Part shown: in pieces, positions 8,964 through 20,799 of the stretch
Position numbering within the stretch: position 1 is the stretch's first letter
Layout of the letters: the number at the start of each line of letters is the position of its first letter
NCBI GenBank assembly: GCA_002700365.1
Contig: PADB01000011.1
Location: 156,029-220,028, forward strand
Reading direction: 5' to 3'
Length of the DNA stretch: 64,000 bases
DNA from: Kordiimonas sp.
Lineage (GTDB): Bacteria; Pseudomonadota; Alphaproteobacteria; Sphingomonadales; Emcibacteraceae
Position numbers and translations under genes: made by a program
Notes under the pieces: model-generated
The model's database searches: none
What the model was told of the DNA's origin: nothing
What the model saw: only the letters and a program-made list of their open reading frames with translations

Positions 8964-11093
8964 TTAGTCTTCCTTCTGTGCAGAAGGATCAATTTCTTCG
9001 CCCGTTTCCTGATTAACCACTTTCATGCTCAAACGCACCTTTCCGCGGCCATCAATCTCCAGTACCTTGACCTTAACAACGTCTTCTTCATTGACCACAT
9101 CGGTCACTTTACCAACCCGTTGCGGGGCCAATTCGCTGATGTGAACCAGTCCATCCCGATTACCCAGGAAGTTCACAAATGCACCGAAATCTACGACCTT
9201 GACCACTTTACCGGTATAAATTTTACCGACTTCTGGCTCTGCCACAATACCTTCGATCCACTCAACAGCCTTGGTAATTGCTTCCAGATCAGACGACGAA
9301 ACCTTAATAGTGCCATCGTCTTCAATATCGACTTTAGCACCCGTCACTTCGCAAATCTCACGGATAACTTTACCACCGACACCAATAACTTCACGAATTT
9401 TCTCTTTATTGATTTTCAGTGTCTCAATACGCGGGGCGTGGGCGCTCAACTCCTGGCGCACATTTGAAATCCCCTTTGTCATTTCATCAAGAATATACGC
9501 ACGGCCTTCTTTTGCCTGCGTCAGGGCCACATTCATGATGTTTTCACTAATGCCCGTAATCTTGATGTCCATCTGCAACGATGTCACACCTTCGGCCGTA
9601 CCAGCGACCTTAAAGTCCATATCACCCAGATGATCTTCATCACCCAGAATATCGGACAACACCGCAAAGTCTTCCCCTTCCAGAATCAGTCCCATGGCAA
9701 TACCTGATACTGGCCGTGATACCGGCACACCCGCATCCATTAATGCCAAAGAAGACCCACAAACAGTCGCCATAGACGAGGATCCGTTTGATTCTGTCAC
9801 TTCTGATACTAACCGGATGGTATACGGAAAATCTTCTTTTTCAGGCAACACAGCCTTCAACGCCCGCCATGCCAATTTACCGTGACCGATTTCCCGGCGG
9901 CCTGCGCCACCCATACGGCCCACTTCGCCCACAGAATAAGGCGGGAAATTATAGTGCAGCATAAAATGTTCGCGGTAGCTGCCTTCCAACGCATCAATCA
10001 GCTGCTCATCATCGCCGGTCCCTAATGTTGCCACCGCCATGGCCTGTGTTTCACCACGTGTGAACAGCGCAGAACCGTGTGCGCGCGGCAAGACATGAAC
10101 TTTACTGTCAATCGCCCGTACATCGCTAAGGCTACGGCCATCAATACGCTTGCCCGTTTTGATGATATCGCCGCGAACAATGTCCTTTTCCAATGACTTA
10201 AGCAATTCGCTGACAACGCGGGCTTGCGCCGCATCTTCTGCACTATCGGCTAATTCTGCAAGAACGCGATCTTTTGTTTCTGCCACTTTCTGCGTACGTG
10301 TCTGTTTGACTGTTTCCGCATAAGCCGCTCTTAGCCCTTCTTCCGCCAATGCCGCAATTTGTGCCTTCAGCGCGCTATGGTCTTCCTGCTCTGGCAATTC
10401 CCACGGATCTTTTGCGGCCAATTCCGCCAGCTCAATAATCGCATCAATCACCGGACGCATCTGTTCGTGACCATACATCACCGCACCCAGCATAACTTCT
10501 TCGCTCAGTTCCTTGGCTTGAGATTCCACCATGAGAACCGCGTCTTGTGTGCCGGCGACGATCAGGTCCAATTCCCCTTCGCCCACTTCATCCATCAGTG
10601 GGTTCAGGATGTATTCGCCATCCTTGTAACCAACACGGGCACCAGCAATCGGCCCCAGGAATGGCATGCCTGACAAGGTAAGCGCCGCGCTCGCCCCGAT
10701 CATGGCAACGATATCCGGATCATTTTCCAGATCAAAGCTGGTTACCGTACAGACAACCTGTGTTTCGTTCTTATAGCCTTTAACAAAAAGCGGACGAATA
10801 GGTCTGTCAATGAGGCGAGACGTCAATGTTTCTTTTTCAGAAGGACGCCCTTCGCGTTTAAAGAACCCGCCGGGGATCTTACCTGCCGCATAGGTGCGCT
10901 CTTGGTAATTTACTGTCAGAGGAAAGAAATCAAGGTCGGGGTTGGCTTTCTTCGCACCTACAGCGGTACAAAGAACGGAAGTTTCCCCATAGGTCACCAT
11001 AACAGCACCATCTGCCTGACGTGCAATTTGCCCTGTTTCAATGACTAGCGGACGACCGCCCCATATAATTTCTTTACGATGTACTTCGAACAT
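8964..11093 (-). CDS. pnp: Polyribonucleotide nucleotidyltransferase
   Basis: PNPase, the phosphorolytic 3'-5' exoribonuclease of the degradosome. Two RNase PH-like core domains (about residues 5-230 and 310-545) carry the [12 protein letters not shown] substrate region and the second-core active site with [22 protein letters not shown] domain follows ([16 protein letters not shown], near 565) and then an S1 domain ([17 protein letters not shown], near 625). The 709 residues are full length. It lies downstream of rpsO, as in most proteobacteria, where PNPase often autoregulates through the rpsO-pnp leader. Confidence 0.97.
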   Translation of the reverse strand: MFEVHRKEIIWGGRPLVIETGQIARQADGAVMVTYGETSVLCTAVGAKKANPDLDFFPLTVNYQERTYAAGKIPGGFFKREGRPSEKETLTSRLIDRPIRPLFVKGYKNETQVVCTVTSFDLENDPDIVAMIGASAALTLSGMPFLGPIAGARVGYKDGEYILNPLMDEVGEGELDLIVAGTQDAVLMVESQAKELSEEVMLGAVMYGHEQMRPVIDAIIELAELAAKDPWELPEQEDHSALKAQIAALAEEGLRAAYAETVKQTRTQKVAETKDRVLAELADSAEDAAQARVVSELLKSLEKDIVRGDIIKTGKRIDGRSLSDVRAIDSKVHVLPRAHGSALFTRGETQAMAVATLGTGDDEQLIDALEGSYREHFMLHYNFPPYSVGEVGRMGGAGRREIGHGKLAWRALKAVLPEKEDFPYTIRLVSEVTESNGSSSMATVCGSSLALMDAGVPVSRPVSGIAMGLILEGEDFAVLSDILGDEDHLGDMDFKVAGTAEGVTSLQMDIKITGISENIMNVALTQAKEGRAYILDEMTKGISNVRQELSAHAPRIETLKINKEKIREVIGVGGKVIREICEVTGAKVDIEDDGTIKVSSSDLEAITKAVEWIEGIVAEPEVGKIYTGKVVKVVDFGAFVNFLGNRDGLVHISELAPQRVGKVTDVVNEEDVVKVKVLEIDGRGKVRLSMKVVNQETGEEIDPSAQKED

Positions 11094-11204
11094 ATCTCGA
11101 CCTTAATTTCCGGCGGCATTGTGTTGCAGTGCCCTCGCACTAACAGCCAACCACCAAGGCAATCCCTATGATTGCTTTCCTCTAACTTTGTAACGCGCAG
11201 AAGC

Positions 11205-11474
11205 TTACTTACGCAGACCCAATTTCGCAATCAGAGCCTGATAACGAGCTTCTTCAGTATTTTTCAAATAATCCAGCAGACGACGGCGTTTATTCACCAG
11301 CATCAGCAGCCCGCGACGGGAATGATTATCTTTTTTATGAGATTTGAAATGCTCTGTCAGATTGACAATCCGTTCTGTCAATATGGCCACCTGCACTTCG
11401 GGGGAACCAGTATCATTTGCCTCACGGGCAAATTCATCAATTAACGCTTTTTTGCGTTCTACAGTAATCGACAT
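11205..11474 (-). CDS. rpsO: 30S ribosomal protein S15
   Basis: Small-subunit primary binding protein for 16S rRNA, 89 residues from the ATG at 11474 (MSITVERK). The longer frame to 11495 is not needed: AAGGAG lies just upstream of 11474. Conserved segments [36 protein letters not shown] and the ALIAKLGLR end are all present. It sits between truB and pnp. Confidence 0.97.
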   Translation of the reverse strand: MSITVERKKALIDEFAREANDTGSPEVQVAILTERIVNLTEHFKSHKKDNHSRRGLLMLVNKRRRLLDYLKNTEEARYQALIAKLGLRK

Positions 11475-11491
11475 CGGGTACTCCTTAAATA

Positions 11492-12400
11492 TCAATCAGT
11501 TATATTAAAAACACGCAAAAGCTTTAGGCGGCCATCTGTCATTTCAGCCAATGCAATAAGCTGATCTTCACACATAACGCGCACAAGCCCCTGCTTGTGA
11601 TCCGGAACCGCCAAGATCTGCCCCTGTTGAATACGGGCAGCCTCTTTTACCGTTACGGCCAGAGCCGAGATGTCGTCCAGCACGGTCACAACTGGTAAAA
11701 GCTGTTCCTTAAGCGGCGCACTATGGACCAAATCGCCCAGTTTATCCAGCGAAATCGACTCCCTTTCCGCAAATGGCCCCACACGTGTCCGGCGCAATTC
11801 TGAAACATATCCACAACTGCCCAACGCCCGCCCTAAATCACGGGCAATGGCCCGCACATAGGTCCCTTTCCCGCAGTCAACCTCGAAACAACTTTGGCCT
11901 TCTGCCAATGTTGTATCGGGCACAAGTTTCAAATCGAAAATGTCTACTTCTCGGGGGCTGAGCGACACATCTTCTCCCCGACGCGCAAGATCATACGCCC
12001 TCTGTCCAGCCACTTTTATCGCCGAATAGGCCGGGGGTGTTTGTAAAATACGCCCGATAAAGCCCGGCAATGCGGCCTTGATTTCATCGTCTGTAGGATA
12101 ATGGTCGGATCGTCGGGTGACATCCCCTTCTGCATCATCGGTACTGCGCTCTTCCCCCCATGTCACCACAAAACGGTATGTCTTGCGGCCATCCATAATA
12201 TAGGGAACCGTCTTTGTGGCCTCTCCCAGTGCAATGGGCAAGACACCTGTCGCTAAAGGGTCTAACGTGCCACCATGACCGACTTTTGCCGCCTTAGTGA
12301 GATAGCGGACTTTACCGACCACCTGTGCAGATGACATATCTAACGGCTTATCAATAACCAGCCAGCCATGGATCGGCAGGCCCTTTCTGCGGCGTCCCAT
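11492..12400 (-). CDS. truB: tRNA pseudouridine(55) synthase
   Basis: Converts U55 of the tRNA T-loop to pseudouridine. The catalytic Asp is in [19 protein letters not shown] near residue 48; the N-terminal [17 protein letters not shown] and the [12 protein letters not shown] motif near 180 are also typical. At 302 aa with a C-terminal PUA-like segment, the gene is complete. It lies six bases after rbfA in the infB block. Confidence 0.96.
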   Translation of the reverse strand: MGRRRKGLPIHGWLVIDKPLDMSSAQVVGKVRYLTKAAKVGHGGTLDPLATGVLPIALGEATKTVPYIMDGRKTYRFVVTWGEERSTDDAEGDVTRRSDHYPTDDEIKAALPGFIGRILQTPPAYSAIKVAGQRAYDLARRGEDVSLSPREVDIFDLKLVPDTTLAEGQSCFEVDCGKGTYVRAIARDLGRALGSCGYVSELRRTRVGPFAERESISLDKLGDLVHSAPLKEQLLPVVTVLDDISALAVTVKEAARIQQGQILAVPDHKQGLVRVMCEDQLIALAEMTDGRLKLLRVFNITD

Positions 12401-12406
12401 TGGGAA

Positions 12407-12856
12407 TTACGCCTCGTCTACCGGATCGTTTTCATCGTCTTCCGGGACTCCCAAATCCTGTGCGACATGGGGGGAACGCAATAATTCTTCAATGCGGTCC
12501 GCTTCACCAAAGCTGGCATCCGCCTTAAAATTCAACGTCGGCACATATTTCATACGAACCATCCGCCCCAATTGACCGCGCAAATATTTACGGCATCGAT
12601 TAAGGCCATCCAAAGTGTCCCCTAAATGCACTCCCCCGAGTGGCATGACGAACACAGTTGCATTGCGCATATCCGGGCTACACTTTACCTCGGTAACTGT
12701 TATAGACACACCCTTCAGTGCAGGTTCCGCAAGATCGCCGCGCGCCAGCACTTCTGACAGCGCATGGCGGATATTCTCACCAATACGTAACATACGATGG
12801 CTTGCCGCACGACCACGTGCGTCCATGTGCGCATCCGCATCAGAGTATTTACCCAT
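12407..12856 (-). CDS. rbfA: Ribosome-binding factor A
   Basis: KH-like small-subunit maturation and cold-adaptation factor. Visible family segments: RIGENIRHALSEVLARGD, SITVTEVKCSPDMRNATVFV and RMVRMKYVPTLNFKADAS followed by EADRIEELL. The 149 residues include a short acidic C-terminal tail (DDENDPVDEA). Between infB and truB, as expected. Confidence 0.95.
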   Translation of the reverse strand: MGKYSDADAHMDARGRAASHRMLRIGENIRHALSEVLARGDLAEPALKGVSITVTEVKCSPDMRNATVFVMPLGGVHLGDTLDGLNRCRKYLRGQLGRMVRMKYVPTLNFKADASFGEADRIEELLRSPHVAQDLGVPEDDENDPVDEA

Positions 12857-12934
12857 TGGACATCCTTTCCACGTGTAGGAAAATGGCGGCAGTGCGGCGA
12901 CCCCGCCTGATCGACAAACAATCAGACGGCGGCC

Positions 12935-15598
12935 TTATAGGCTACGTGCAACTTCTTCGACTTCGAAACATTCAATGTAGTCCCCTACCCGAATGTCGTC
13001 ATAGTTTTTAAAGCCCATACCGCATTCCATGCCGGACTGTACTTCGCTCACGTCATCCTTAAAGCGACGCAAGGAGGCCAAGTCACCTTCATATACCACG
13101 ACATCATCACGCAGCAATCGGGCCTTCGTCCCAGCTTTGATATAACCATCGGTCACCAGACAGCCTGCCGCTTTACCCGTTTTACCTGCGGCAAAGACCT
13201 GTAGAATTTCCGCCGCACCCAAAATATGCTCCCGCATCTCAGGAGAAAGCAGCCCGGACATGGCGTCTTTCACATCATCAATCAAGTCATAAATAACTGA
13301 ATAATAACGAATTTCCACACCTTCACGGGCAGATAGTTCTTTTGCCTGACGGTTCGGCCTCACATTAAAGGCCAAAATCGGGGCTTCAGAGGCTTTCGCC
13401 AAGATCACATCAGATTCGGTAATCCCGCCCACACCAGAATGAAGGATATTGGCTTTAACCTCATCCGTGCTCATTTTATCCAGTGCCGTGGTAATCGCTT
13501 CCGCAGACCCCTGCACGTCAGATTTCACCAACACAGGGAACGCCGCCACTTCTTTATCTTTCAGGCGGGTGAACATATTTTCCAACGTGGCCTTCTGGCC
13601 TCCAACTTTGGCTTTTTTCACCTGACCTTGACGGAAATTAGCAACCTCACGCGCGCGGCTTTCGTTTTCCACGACGCTAAAGAGATCACCCGCAGATGGT
13701 GTACCATTTAGCCCCTGAATCTCAACCGCAACGGAAGGGCCCGCTTCTTTCTGGTGACGGCCGCGCTCATCCTGAAGCGCACGAACTTTACCCCATTCGT
13801 TACCAGCAACCACCACATCACCGACACGCAATGTTCCACGTTGCACCAACAACGTTGCCACAGGGCCACGGCCTTTATCCAATTGTGATTCAATCACAAT
13901 ACCATCCGCCATGCGGTCAGGATTCGCTTTAAGGTCTAGCAATTCTGCCTGTAATAAAATCGCCTCTTCCAGCTTGTCCAGGTTCAGGCCTTTTTTCGCC
14001 GAAACTTCAACATCCAGCACATCACCACCCATATTTTCCACGAAAACTTCGTGTTGCAATAGGTCCTGACGTACCCGGGACGGGTCTGCCCCGTCTTTAT
14101 CAATCTTGTTAATCGCCACAATGATCGGCACATCTGCGGCCTTGGCGTGGTGAATAGCTTCAATTGTCTGTGGCATAATACCGTCATCCGCCGCCACGAC
14201 CAAAACCACAAGGTCCGTGGCCTGCGCACCCCGGGACCGCATCGCCGTAAAGGCCGCATGACCGGGCGTATCGAGGAACGTGATTTTCTGACCGGATTCC
14301 ATCGTCACCTGATAGGCCCCGATATGCTGCGTAATCCCGCCGGCTTCGCCCGCCGCCACATCAGACGCCCGCAAGGCATCCAACAGAGATGTTTTACCAT
14401 GATCAACATGGCCCATCACCGTCACAACCGGAGCCCGCGACAACAGATCTTCGTCTTTATCATCATCTTCGGGCAGCTGAATATCGGCATCAGATTCACT
14501 GACGCGTTTAATATTATGGCCAAACTCTTCAACAATCAGCTCTGCCGTATCCTGATCGATGTCCTGGTTAATGGTGACCATCATGCCCATTTTCATCAAT
14601 GCTTTGATGACTTCTGTGCCCCGCTCTGCCATTCTGTTGGCCAGTTCCTGCACAGTAATTGTTTCCGGCACCACCACATCACGAACAATCTTTTTATGTT
14701 CCTGACCCTGGCTGGCCATCTTACGTTTTTCTTTCTCACGGGCCCGCTTCATCGCCGCCAGGGAACGTTGCCGTCCGCCTTCGTCATCTCCACGGTTAAA
14801 GGCCGCTTGAACTGTCAATTTCCCGCTACGGCGACGTTGATCGCCACCGCGACCCGGCTTCCCGGCACCGGCGGTGTCCGCAGTCTTTTTCGCCCCTTTG
14901 GCAGGCTTTGATAACTTCGGCTTCACTTCGGCGTTGCGGCCACCCTTTTCAGGTGAACGTACAACAGGTGCATCACCTTCGGCGGCTACGGGTTTTTTCG
15001 CCGGACGCGCTGCTGATGTTTTCTGTGCTGATGTCGATGCAGGGGCCTCTTTAACCGGCTCCGCTGCTGCAGTAGTCTCTTTCGCTTCTTTTGCCTTTTG
15101 CGCGGCTTCTTCTTCGGCCTTTTTCTGTTCCGCCTGTGCTGCTTTACGCTTGACCTCTTCCGCTGCACGCTGCGCGGCGGCAGCTTCGCGCTCTTTGCGC
15201 TCCGCTTCTTCGCGACGGCGCTGCTCTTCCATTTTCACAGCCCCTTTCAGGGCCGCAACCCGTGCAGCACGTTCGCCGTCAGTCAGTCCCTCATCTTTTT
15301 TCGGCTTCGCGTTGCCTTGTGACCCTGTCCGGCCCTTTGCCGTCAATTTAGCCGCAGGCTTCTTTTTCGCTGGTGCGGCAGGTTTTGCCGCAGTCGATGC
15401 TGATTTAGCCGCAGGAGCCGGGGCCTTTTCACCGGGCTTTACGAGCTTACGCTTTTTACGTTCGACGACAACCGGTCCTCGTCCGCCGGAAGAATCCTGC
15501 CGTGGCTGGCCACCATTATCGCCACCAGCTTTTTTAAGCTGAAGCGTTTTTCGCCCAGACACAGACAGTTTTTTTCCATCAGTAGTTTTTTCGCTCAT
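12935..15598 (-). CDS. infB: Translation initiation factor IF-2
   Basis: GTPase that places initiator tRNA on the 30S subunit. 887 residues: an N-terminal low-complexity region rich in Ala, Lys and Glu (about 20-300, with a coiled-coil stretch around 125-170), an IF2 N-terminal subdomain near 315 ([20 protein letters not shown]), the G domain with [24 protein letters not shown] and NKID, and the C-terminal domains ending near 885. Highly charged repeats on this strand create long spurious frames on the other strand (14147-14911, 14874-15542). Confidence 0.97.
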   Translation of the reverse strand: MSEKTTDGKKLSVSGRKTLQLKKAGGDNGGQPRQDSSGGRGPVVVERKKRKLVKPGEKAPAPAAKSASTAAKPAAPAKKKPAAKLTAKGRTGSQGNAKPKKDEGLTDGERAARVAALKGAVKMEEQRRREEAERKEREAAAAQRAAEEVKRKAAQAEQKKAEEEAAQKAKEAKETTAAAEPVKEAPASTSAQKTSAARPAKKPVAAEGDAPVVRSPEKGGRNAEVKPKLSKPAKGAKKTADTAGAGKPGRGGDQRRRSGKLTVQAAFNRGDDEGGRQRSLAAMKRAREKEKRKMASQGQEHKKIVRDVVVPETITVQELANRMAERGTEVIKALMKMGMMVTINQDIDQDTAELIVEEFGHNIKRVSESDADIQLPEDDDKDEDLLSRAPVVTVMGHVDHGKTSLLDALRASDVAAGEAGGITQHIGAYQVTMESGQKITFLDTPGHAAFTAMRSRGAQATDLVVLVVAADDGIMPQTIEAIHHAKAADVPIIVAINKIDKDGADPSRVRQDLLQHEVFVENMGGDVLDVEVSAKKGLNLDKLEEAILLQAELLDLKANPDRMADGIVIESQLDKGRGPVATLLVQRGTLRVGDVVVAGNEWGKVRALQDERGRHQKEAGPSVAVEIQGLNGTPSAGDLFSVVENESRAREVANFRQGQVKKAKVGGQKATLENMFTRLKDKEVAAFPVLVKSDVQGSAEAITTALDKMSTDEVKANILHSGVGGITESDVILAKASEAPILAFNVRPNRQAKELSAREGVEIRYYSVIYDLIDDVKDAMSGLLSPEMREHILGAAEILQVFAAGKTGKAAGCLVTDGYIKAGTKARLLRDDVVVYEGDLASLRRFKDDVSEVQSGMECGMGFKNYDDIRVGDYIECFEVEEVARSL

Positions 15599-15616
15599 TC
15601 GTTACCTGCCTTCAGA

Positions 15617-16285
15617 TCAATCCTCATCAGCAGCAAGGTTTCTGAACCCTTGCAACCGCTCTAGCTCGTGTATGAAACGGTTCGTTGCATGCCCTGACGT
15701 CAAGGCAATATGCACCGCATTCTCACGTCCCAGAGCCTGACTCAGCTCCGTGCGGGTAAAAATATCAATTACCCGCAAATTTTCAATACCCTGACAAAGC
15801 TTACGACGTCCATCGTCCGCCCCGTCAGAAGCCGTCAGAAGAACCGGCGCCATCGTTGCCTGCAACGCAGACCGGACCTTCTCAAAACCCATCACCATCT
15901 GCCCCGACTGGCGCACAAGTCCCAGTAACTCGAGACAACGCTGCCGCAGCATTCGCTCCACGCTGTCACTTAATCCTTCCGGAATCGTAAGCGTCAGCTT
16001 TGACCCGGGCGCGATATCGCCACCCACGTCATCTATGTCCTGTGCGCGGTCATCGCGCTGTCGCGTTTGCGCCACTTTGGCAGCAAACCGGTTAAATAAC
16101 TTTTTGCGAACAGCTTCATCCACTCGCTCGCGCCGGGCCTCGACCCAACACCCGCGGCCGGGTAAACGCCCGCGCAAATCCGGCACCAAATCCCCGTCGG
16201 GACTCAACACAAAACGCACCATCTTATAGGCAGGATAACTTTCCCGGCTGACGATGCAGCGGCGCAATTTATGCAAAGCTTTCAT
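15617..16285 (-). CDS. YlxR (DUF448) / L7Ae-like nucleic acid-binding protein
   Basis: 222 residues with two parts: an N-terminal YlxR domain (RRCIVSRESYPAYKMVRFVL, then GRLPGRGCWVEARRE) and a C-terminal domain resembling L7Ae/L30e (LELLGLVRQSGQMVMGFEKV). This fused form is the common alphaproteobacterial type and sits between nusA and infB. YlxR proteins bind RNA or nucleoid and affect expression of neighbouring genes; the exact role is unsettled. Confidence 0.9.
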   Translation of the reverse strand: MKALHKLRRCIVSRESYPAYKMVRFVLSPDGDLVPDLRGRLPGRGCWVEARRERVDEAVRKKLFNRFAAKVAQTRQRDDRAQDIDDVGGDIAPGSKLTLTIPEGLSDSVERMLRQRCLELLGLVRQSGQMVMGFEKVRSALQATMAPVLLTASDGADDGRRKLCQGIENLRVIDIFTRTELSQALGRENAVHIALTSGHATNRFIHELERLQGFRNLAADED

Positions 16286-16343
16286 GCGCCCCCTATCATG
16301 TTAACTCACCGACCAGACACCACCGACATCGCAATACCACAGG

Positions 16344-17924
16344 TTATGCGTCAGTGACGACCTCATTTTCCGTCTCTTCTTCTGCGGCACCTTCTGGCGC
16401 AACATCCTCATCATCGAACCAGTGGGCTCGCGCCGCCATAATGATGTCATTCGCTTGCTCATCAGAAAGTGCGTAATCCCGCAGGATGCCATCGGCACTA
16501 CTATTGAGCTCATCTGCGGCCAGATCACCCAGATCATCCAATGTCTTAATGTCGGCCTCACCCAGCGTCACCAACATCGGCCCTGTCAGACCTTCAATCG
16601 CACTCAAGTCATCTGATACACCCAACTCAACACGACGGCTATCGGCTTGCGCTTCCGCAGCCTCCAGACTGTCGCGGGCACGCGCCTGCAATTCAGCCAC
16701 CAGGTCTTCATCAAATCCGTCAATGCCCGCAAACTCTGCTGCATCCACATAAGCGACTTCTTCGATATTACTAAAGCCTTCCGCCACCAATAGCTGTGCC
16801 AAAGTTTCATCCACGTCCAGCGCCTTGACAAATCGTTCTGTACGGCGGGTAAATTCTTCCTGACGGCGCTGGGACTCGTCCTCTTCCGTCATAATATCAA
16901 TCTGCCAGTCCGTGAGCTGTGTCGCCAGACGCACATTTTGACCCCGACGGCCGATTGCCAGACTCAACTGGTCATCAGGCACCACCACCTCGATACGCTG
17001 CACATCGTCATCCAATACGACCTTTGTCACTGTAGCCGGAGCGAGCGCACTGATAATAAACGTCGCCGGATCCGCAGACCACTGGATGATATCAATTTTT
17101 TCGCCTTGCAATTCATTGACAACAGCCTGCACGCGGCTTCCCCGCATACCAACGCAGGCCCCCACAGGATCAATACCGGAATCCCGAGATGTCACCGCGA
17201 TTTTTGCCCGGCTACCTGGGTCACGACTAACCGATTTCACCTCGATCACGCCATCGTATATTTCCGGCACTTCCTGCGTAAACAGACCGGTCATAAATTC
17301 AGGAGCCGTCCGTGACAGGAAGATTTGCGGGCCACGTTGCTCACGACGCACATCGTGAATATACGCCCGCACCCGGTCGCCATTACGGAAATGCTCCCGC
17401 GGGATCAACTGATCGCGACGAATAACGGCTTCGGCCCGGCCCATGTCAACAACCACATTACCGTATTCCACCCGCTTTACGACACCATTGATGATTTCGC
17501 CAACCCGGTCTTTAAATTCATCATATTGTTTTTCGCGTTCCGCATCGCGCACTTTTTGCACGATCACCTGCTTCGCGGTCTGCGCAGCAACACGGCCAAA
17601 ATCAATGGGCGGAAGCTCTTCGGCCACCATATCGCCGATTTCAGCATCATCTTTATCAAGGCGCGCATCCTGCAAAGAAATCTGGATGGCTGGATTTTCA
17701 ACCTCTTCCACGACCTCCTGCAATCGATACAAACGGATGTCACCGTTTTTACGATCAATATGCGCGCGAATTTCATTTTCAGAACCATAGCGGGACCGGG
17801 CGGCTTTTTGTATCGCCTCTTCCATTGCTTCCAGAACAACGTCCTGTGCAATCCCTTTTTCCCGTGCTACCGCATCAGCAATCTGCAATAGTTCCAGCCG
17901 ATTAGCACCTACAGCTGTAGCCAT
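16344..17924 (-). CDS. nusA: Transcription termination/antitermination protein NusA
   Basis: RNA polymerase-associated factor. Domains in order: N-terminal RNAP-binding domain (ANRLELLQIADAVAREKGI), S1 (about 130-200), tandem KH domains (VGACVGMRGSRVQAVVNEL and LAIGRRGQNVRLA), then two helix-hairpin-helix AR-like repeats (near 360-480) and an acidic tail. The frame opens at 17960, but the ATG at 17924 (MATAVGANR) follows GGAGAG with good spacing and begins at the conserved N-terminus, giving 526 aa. Follows rimP on the same strand. Confidence 0.95.
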   Translation of the reverse strand: MATAVGANRLELLQIADAVAREKGIAQDVVLEAMEEAIQKAARSRYGSENEIRAHIDRKNGDIRLYRLQEVVEEVENPAIQISLQDARLDKDDAEIGDMVAEELPPIDFGRVAAQTAKQVIVQKVRDAEREKQYDEFKDRVGEIINGVVKRVEYGNVVVDMGRAEAVIRRDQLIPREHFRNGDRVRAYIHDVRREQRGPQIFLSRTAPEFMTGLFTQEVPEIYDGVIEVKSVSRDPGSRAKIAVTSRDSGIDPVGACVGMRGSRVQAVVNELQGEKIDIIQWSADPATFIISALAPATVTKVVLDDDVQRIEVVVPDDQLSLAIGRRGQNVRLATQLTDWQIDIMTEEDESQRRQEEFTRRTERFVKALDVDETLAQLLVAEGFSNIEEVAYVDAAEFAGIDGFDEDLVAELQARARDSLEAAEAQADSRRVELGVSDDLSAIEGLTGPMLVTLGEADIKTLDDLGDLAADELNSSADGILRDYALSDEQANDIIMAARAHWFDDEDVAPEGAAEEETENEVVTDA

Positions 17925-18059
17925 TTGCCTGCTCTCCGTCATCGTTATCAGACCCAACACAGGTTGTTTTCACAACCCAATTTCATACCGTTCTCACGGT
18001 CACTCACAGGCTGCGAACAGCCCCTTACACAGTTACCTGCACAACGCAGACAACCAAAA

Positions 18060-18575
18060 TCAACTCTCTTGGCGTTGCTGCTTTGCCGCGGCCGCCAATA
18101 ATTCATCGGTCATCACCAGTTTTGATTTCTGGATATCATCGTGAAAAATGCGGCATTCTCCGCCATCTTCCACATCAATAATGACCTCTTGCCCGTCCAC
18201 GCCCTTCAGCAGGCCCTTAAAACGACGACGCCCGTCTACCGGGGCTGCCGTTTCGATCTTCACCTCATAGCCAGCGAAACGTTCAAAATCTTTTAACCGC
18301 ACCAGTGGACGATCCACACCCGGCGAACTGACCTCCAGCAGGTATTCACTGGGAATAGGGTCTTCCACATCCAGAAGCACTGAAAGCTCACGGCTTAGCC
18401 GCGCACAATCATCCACATGCATCGTCCCATCTGGCCGTTCCGCCATGATCTGCAAAACCATGGTCTGGCGTGCACCACCGGATGTCAGAAAGGCAACTCG
18501 CACCAATTCAAAACCCAGAGCTTCCACTGTAGGCTCTATCAATTCTTTGATTTTGTCTGCGGCTGTCGCGCTCAA
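18060..18575 (-). CDS. rimP: Ribosome maturation factor RimP
   Basis: Late 30S assembly factor, 171 aa, first gene of the nusA-infB block. Conserved segments LIEPTVEALGFELVRVAF, DDCARLSRELSVLLDVEDPI and YLLEVSSPGVDRPLVR are present, with the C-terminal SH3-like domain (KIETAAPVDGRRRFKGLL). Confidence 0.95.
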   Translation of the reverse strand: MSATAADKIKELIEPTVEALGFELVRVAFLTSGGARQTMVLQIMAERPDGTMHVDDCARLSRELSVLLDVEDPIPSEYLLEVSSPGVDRPLVRLKDFERFAGYEVKIETAAPVDGRRRFKGLLKGVDGQEVIIDVEDGGECRIFHDDIQKSKLVMTDELLAAAAKQQRQES

Positions 18576-18633
18576 CGCTACTGCTTCCTTAACCTCTTAT
18601 TTATCGGGACCGTTATTATACACGATTCCCCAA

Positions 18634-18658
18634 TAAAAAAGTGGGTCAGTGACCCACT
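18634..18658 (-). terminator. Terminator after trmB
   Basis: Perfect 9-base stem AGTGGGTCA / TGACCCACT with a one-base centre; on the minus strand it runs into TTTTTTATT. It lies 100 bases beyond the trmB stop and just upstream of rimP, so it separates the metK-trmB and rimP transcription units. Confidence 0.78.
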
Positions 18659-18755
18659 CGATGGCTTCTTAATTTTAAAAGTGATTCGTTAGCGCATATA
18701 ATAACTTTCTTGCGCCCCTCTGCAAGCGATTTATCCCGCCCGGCCAAAGGAAGAT

Positions 18756-19460
18756 TTAGCGGGCCTTGCGCCGAAATCGTAAATAGGCACTTTTGCGCCC
18801 CTGTGTCAGGGCCTTGGCCTCATAACGTGATGGCGGCCAGCCCGCAGGCCGCTGTCGCCAATCGTCCGGGCCAGCAGCAATCCATTCAAAGTCATCACGG
18901 CGCATAAGCTGCATTAACGTCCACCGGCAATAATCCATATGATCCGTGCCGACCCGTAATTCCGCGCCATCTTTTAACAATCGCGCAATGACATCCAGAT
19001 TCCCCGGATTGATAAAACGACGTTTATGATGGCGTGCCTTAGGCCAGGGATCAGGGAATAACACAAAAAAACGACCAATAGAGGCGTCGGGCAGCCTGTC
19101 CATTAGCAGACGCGCATCATCCGTAAAAATGCGGACATTCTCTAAGGATTGCGCCTCCACATGCCCTAACAACCCTGCAATACCGTTCAGGAACGGCTCA
19201 CAGCCGATAAAGCCTGTGTTTGGATGATGCGCCGCCTGCCAGGCCAGGTGTTCACCTTTCCCGAAACCGACTTCAAACCATAGATCTTCAATATCTGCCG
19301 CAAATAAATCATTGATCTCCACAGCCGTATCACTGTCAGCAGCATCAACGACTAAACGTGGCAACAGTTCATCCACCAGTTTCTGACGGGACGGCGTTAA
19401 CGGCTTACCCTGCCGACGACCATAGATCCGGCTACCCTGAATATTTTCCAGATCACGCAT
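18756..19460 (-). CDS. trmB: tRNA (guanine46-N7)-methyltransferase
   Basis: SAM-dependent methylation of G46 in tRNA. Visible motifs: DLWFEVGFGKGEHLAWQA (SAM-binding, near residue 56), GCEPFLNGI, and FFVLFPDPWPKARHHKRR, the TrmB hallmark. 234 residues, complete. It is 77 bases downstream of metK, whose product SAM it uses; probably one transcript. Confidence 0.95.
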   Translation of the reverse strand: MRDLENIQGSRIYGRRQGKPLTPSRQKLVDELLPRLVVDAADSDTAVEINDLFAADIEDLWFEVGFGKGEHLAWQAAHHPNTGFIGCEPFLNGIAGLLGHVEAQSLENVRIFTDDARLLMDRLPDASIGRFFVLFPDPWPKARHHKRRFINPGNLDVIARLLKDGAELRVGTDHMDYCRWTLMQLMRRDDFEWIAAGPDDWRQRPAGWPPSRYEAKALTQGRKSAYLRFRRKAR

Positions 19461-19537
19461 GCGCTTTATCCTCCGATGGCCTCATAATTTGTGCCCGGCC
19501 ATCTTTTTTATCCTACTGATTTTCACGGTCAAGCGCG

Positions 19538-20740
19538 TTACAGAAATTCAGCCTTCAAGTGATCGACCAGATCCAATTTTTCCCAAGGGAAGCTCCCCTC
19601 GTGTTGACTGAACGGTAGCGACAATGGCCCCTTATCACCATACGTCCGGCCAAAATGCCCGTAAGACGCCGTGGGCAGGTAAAAGGGCTGGTTTAATTGT
19701 AAATGTTCACGAATACCGCGCGGCGTCAGGTCCATTAATTGCCGCAGTGTTTCTTCCAGCCGGCGCACATCAACACCCTCCCCGCCTTCCAAGTCTACAT
19801 AAAGCGATAACGGATCGGAGACGCCAATAGCATAGGAAAGCTGTAGTACACAGCTTTTAGCCAACCCGGCGGCGACAACATTTTTTGCCAGATACCGCGC
19901 GGCATAGGCTGCTGAACGGTCCACTTTCGTCGGGTCTTTGCCCGAAAACGCCCCGCCACCATGCGGGGCCGCCCCGCCATATGTATCCACAACAATTTTG
20001 CGTCCCGTCAGGCCCGCATCCCCATCCGGGCCGCCGACAACAAAAGTCCCCGTGGGGTTCACATAAAAGTCTTCTTCCCCACACATCCAACCGTCTGGCA
20101 GAGCAGTCTCTACATGTTGGCGGATAATATCACGCACGCGTTCCTGACTTACACCCTCCTGATGTTGGGTGGAGACCACAATGGACTCTGCGGCAACAGG
20201 CACGCCGTTTTCATAACGGAGCGAAACCTGACTTTTGGCATCCGGGCCTAATTCCGGTATTGCACCAGCATGGCGTGAACGCGATAACGCCCGCAACGTA
20301 TTATGGGCGTAATACAGCGGGGCCGGCATAAAAGCGTCCGTCTCATCACAGGCAAAACCGAACATAATGCCTTGATCTCCCGCTCCTTCATCTTTGTTTG
20401 CGCTGGCATCTACGCCTTTGGCAATTTCTGCGGATTGATCGTGAATGTAAATATCAACAGCCGCTTCTGCCCAGTGGAACCCGTCCTGTTCATAGCCAAT
20501 TTGGCGGACAACCTGACGGGCAGCTTCTTCTATCCGGGCAGGTGTTATACTGCCCGGCCCGCGGACTTCGCCAGCCAATACAATTCTATTGGTCGTCGTA
20601 AGTGTCTCCACCGCTACCCGGGCTTCCGGATCTTCGGATAAATATAAATCCAGTATGGCATCTGAAATCTGGTCCGCCACTTTATCCGGATGTCCTTCGG
20701 ACACCGATTCACTGGTGAAAAGATAATTTCTACGCGTCAC
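19538..20740 (-). CDS. metK: S-adenosylmethionine synthase
   Basis: Makes SAM from methionine and ATP. Conserved segments: [18 protein letters not shown] near residue 10, [12 protein letters not shown] near 117, [20 protein letters not shown] near 248 and the SYGHFG region near the C-terminus. 400 residues, slightly longer than the E. coli enzyme, as in other alphaproteobacteria. A perfect inverted repeat lies 60-80 bases upstream of the start. Confidence 0.97.
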   Translation of the reverse strand: MTRRNYLFTSESVSEGHPDKVADQISDAILDLYLSEDPEARVAVETLTTTNRIVLAGEVRGPGSITPARIEEAARQVVRQIGYEQDGFHWAEAAVDIYIHDQSAEIAKGVDASANKDEGAGDQGIMFGFACDETDAFMPAPLYYAHNTLRALSRSRHAGAIPELGPDAKSQVSLRYENGVPVAAESIVVSTQHQEGVSQERVRDIIRQHVETALPDGWMCGEEDFYVNPTGTFVVGGPDGDAGLTGRKIVVDTYGGAAPHGGGAFSGKDPTKVDRSAAYAARYLAKNVVAAGLAKSCVLQLSYAIGVSDPLSLYVDLEGGEGVDVRRLEETLRQLMDLTPRGIREHLQLNQPFYLPTASYGHFGRTYGDKGPLSLPFSQHEGSFPWEKLDLVDHLKAEFL

Positions 20741-20799
20741 ATCCTGCTCCTAAAACCAGACGGGTCTTTCCTGTCGGCTTTTCTATACGCCAAACACAT

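Noticed and set aside
14147..15542. Long plus-strand frames opposite infB (up to 254 codons)
   Set aside because: They mirror the repetitive Ala/Lys/Glu N-terminal coding of IF-2 on the other strand, with odd composition and no domains.
17325..17891. 188-codon frame opposite nusA
   Set aside because: Antisense shadow of a well-supported gene; no family pattern.
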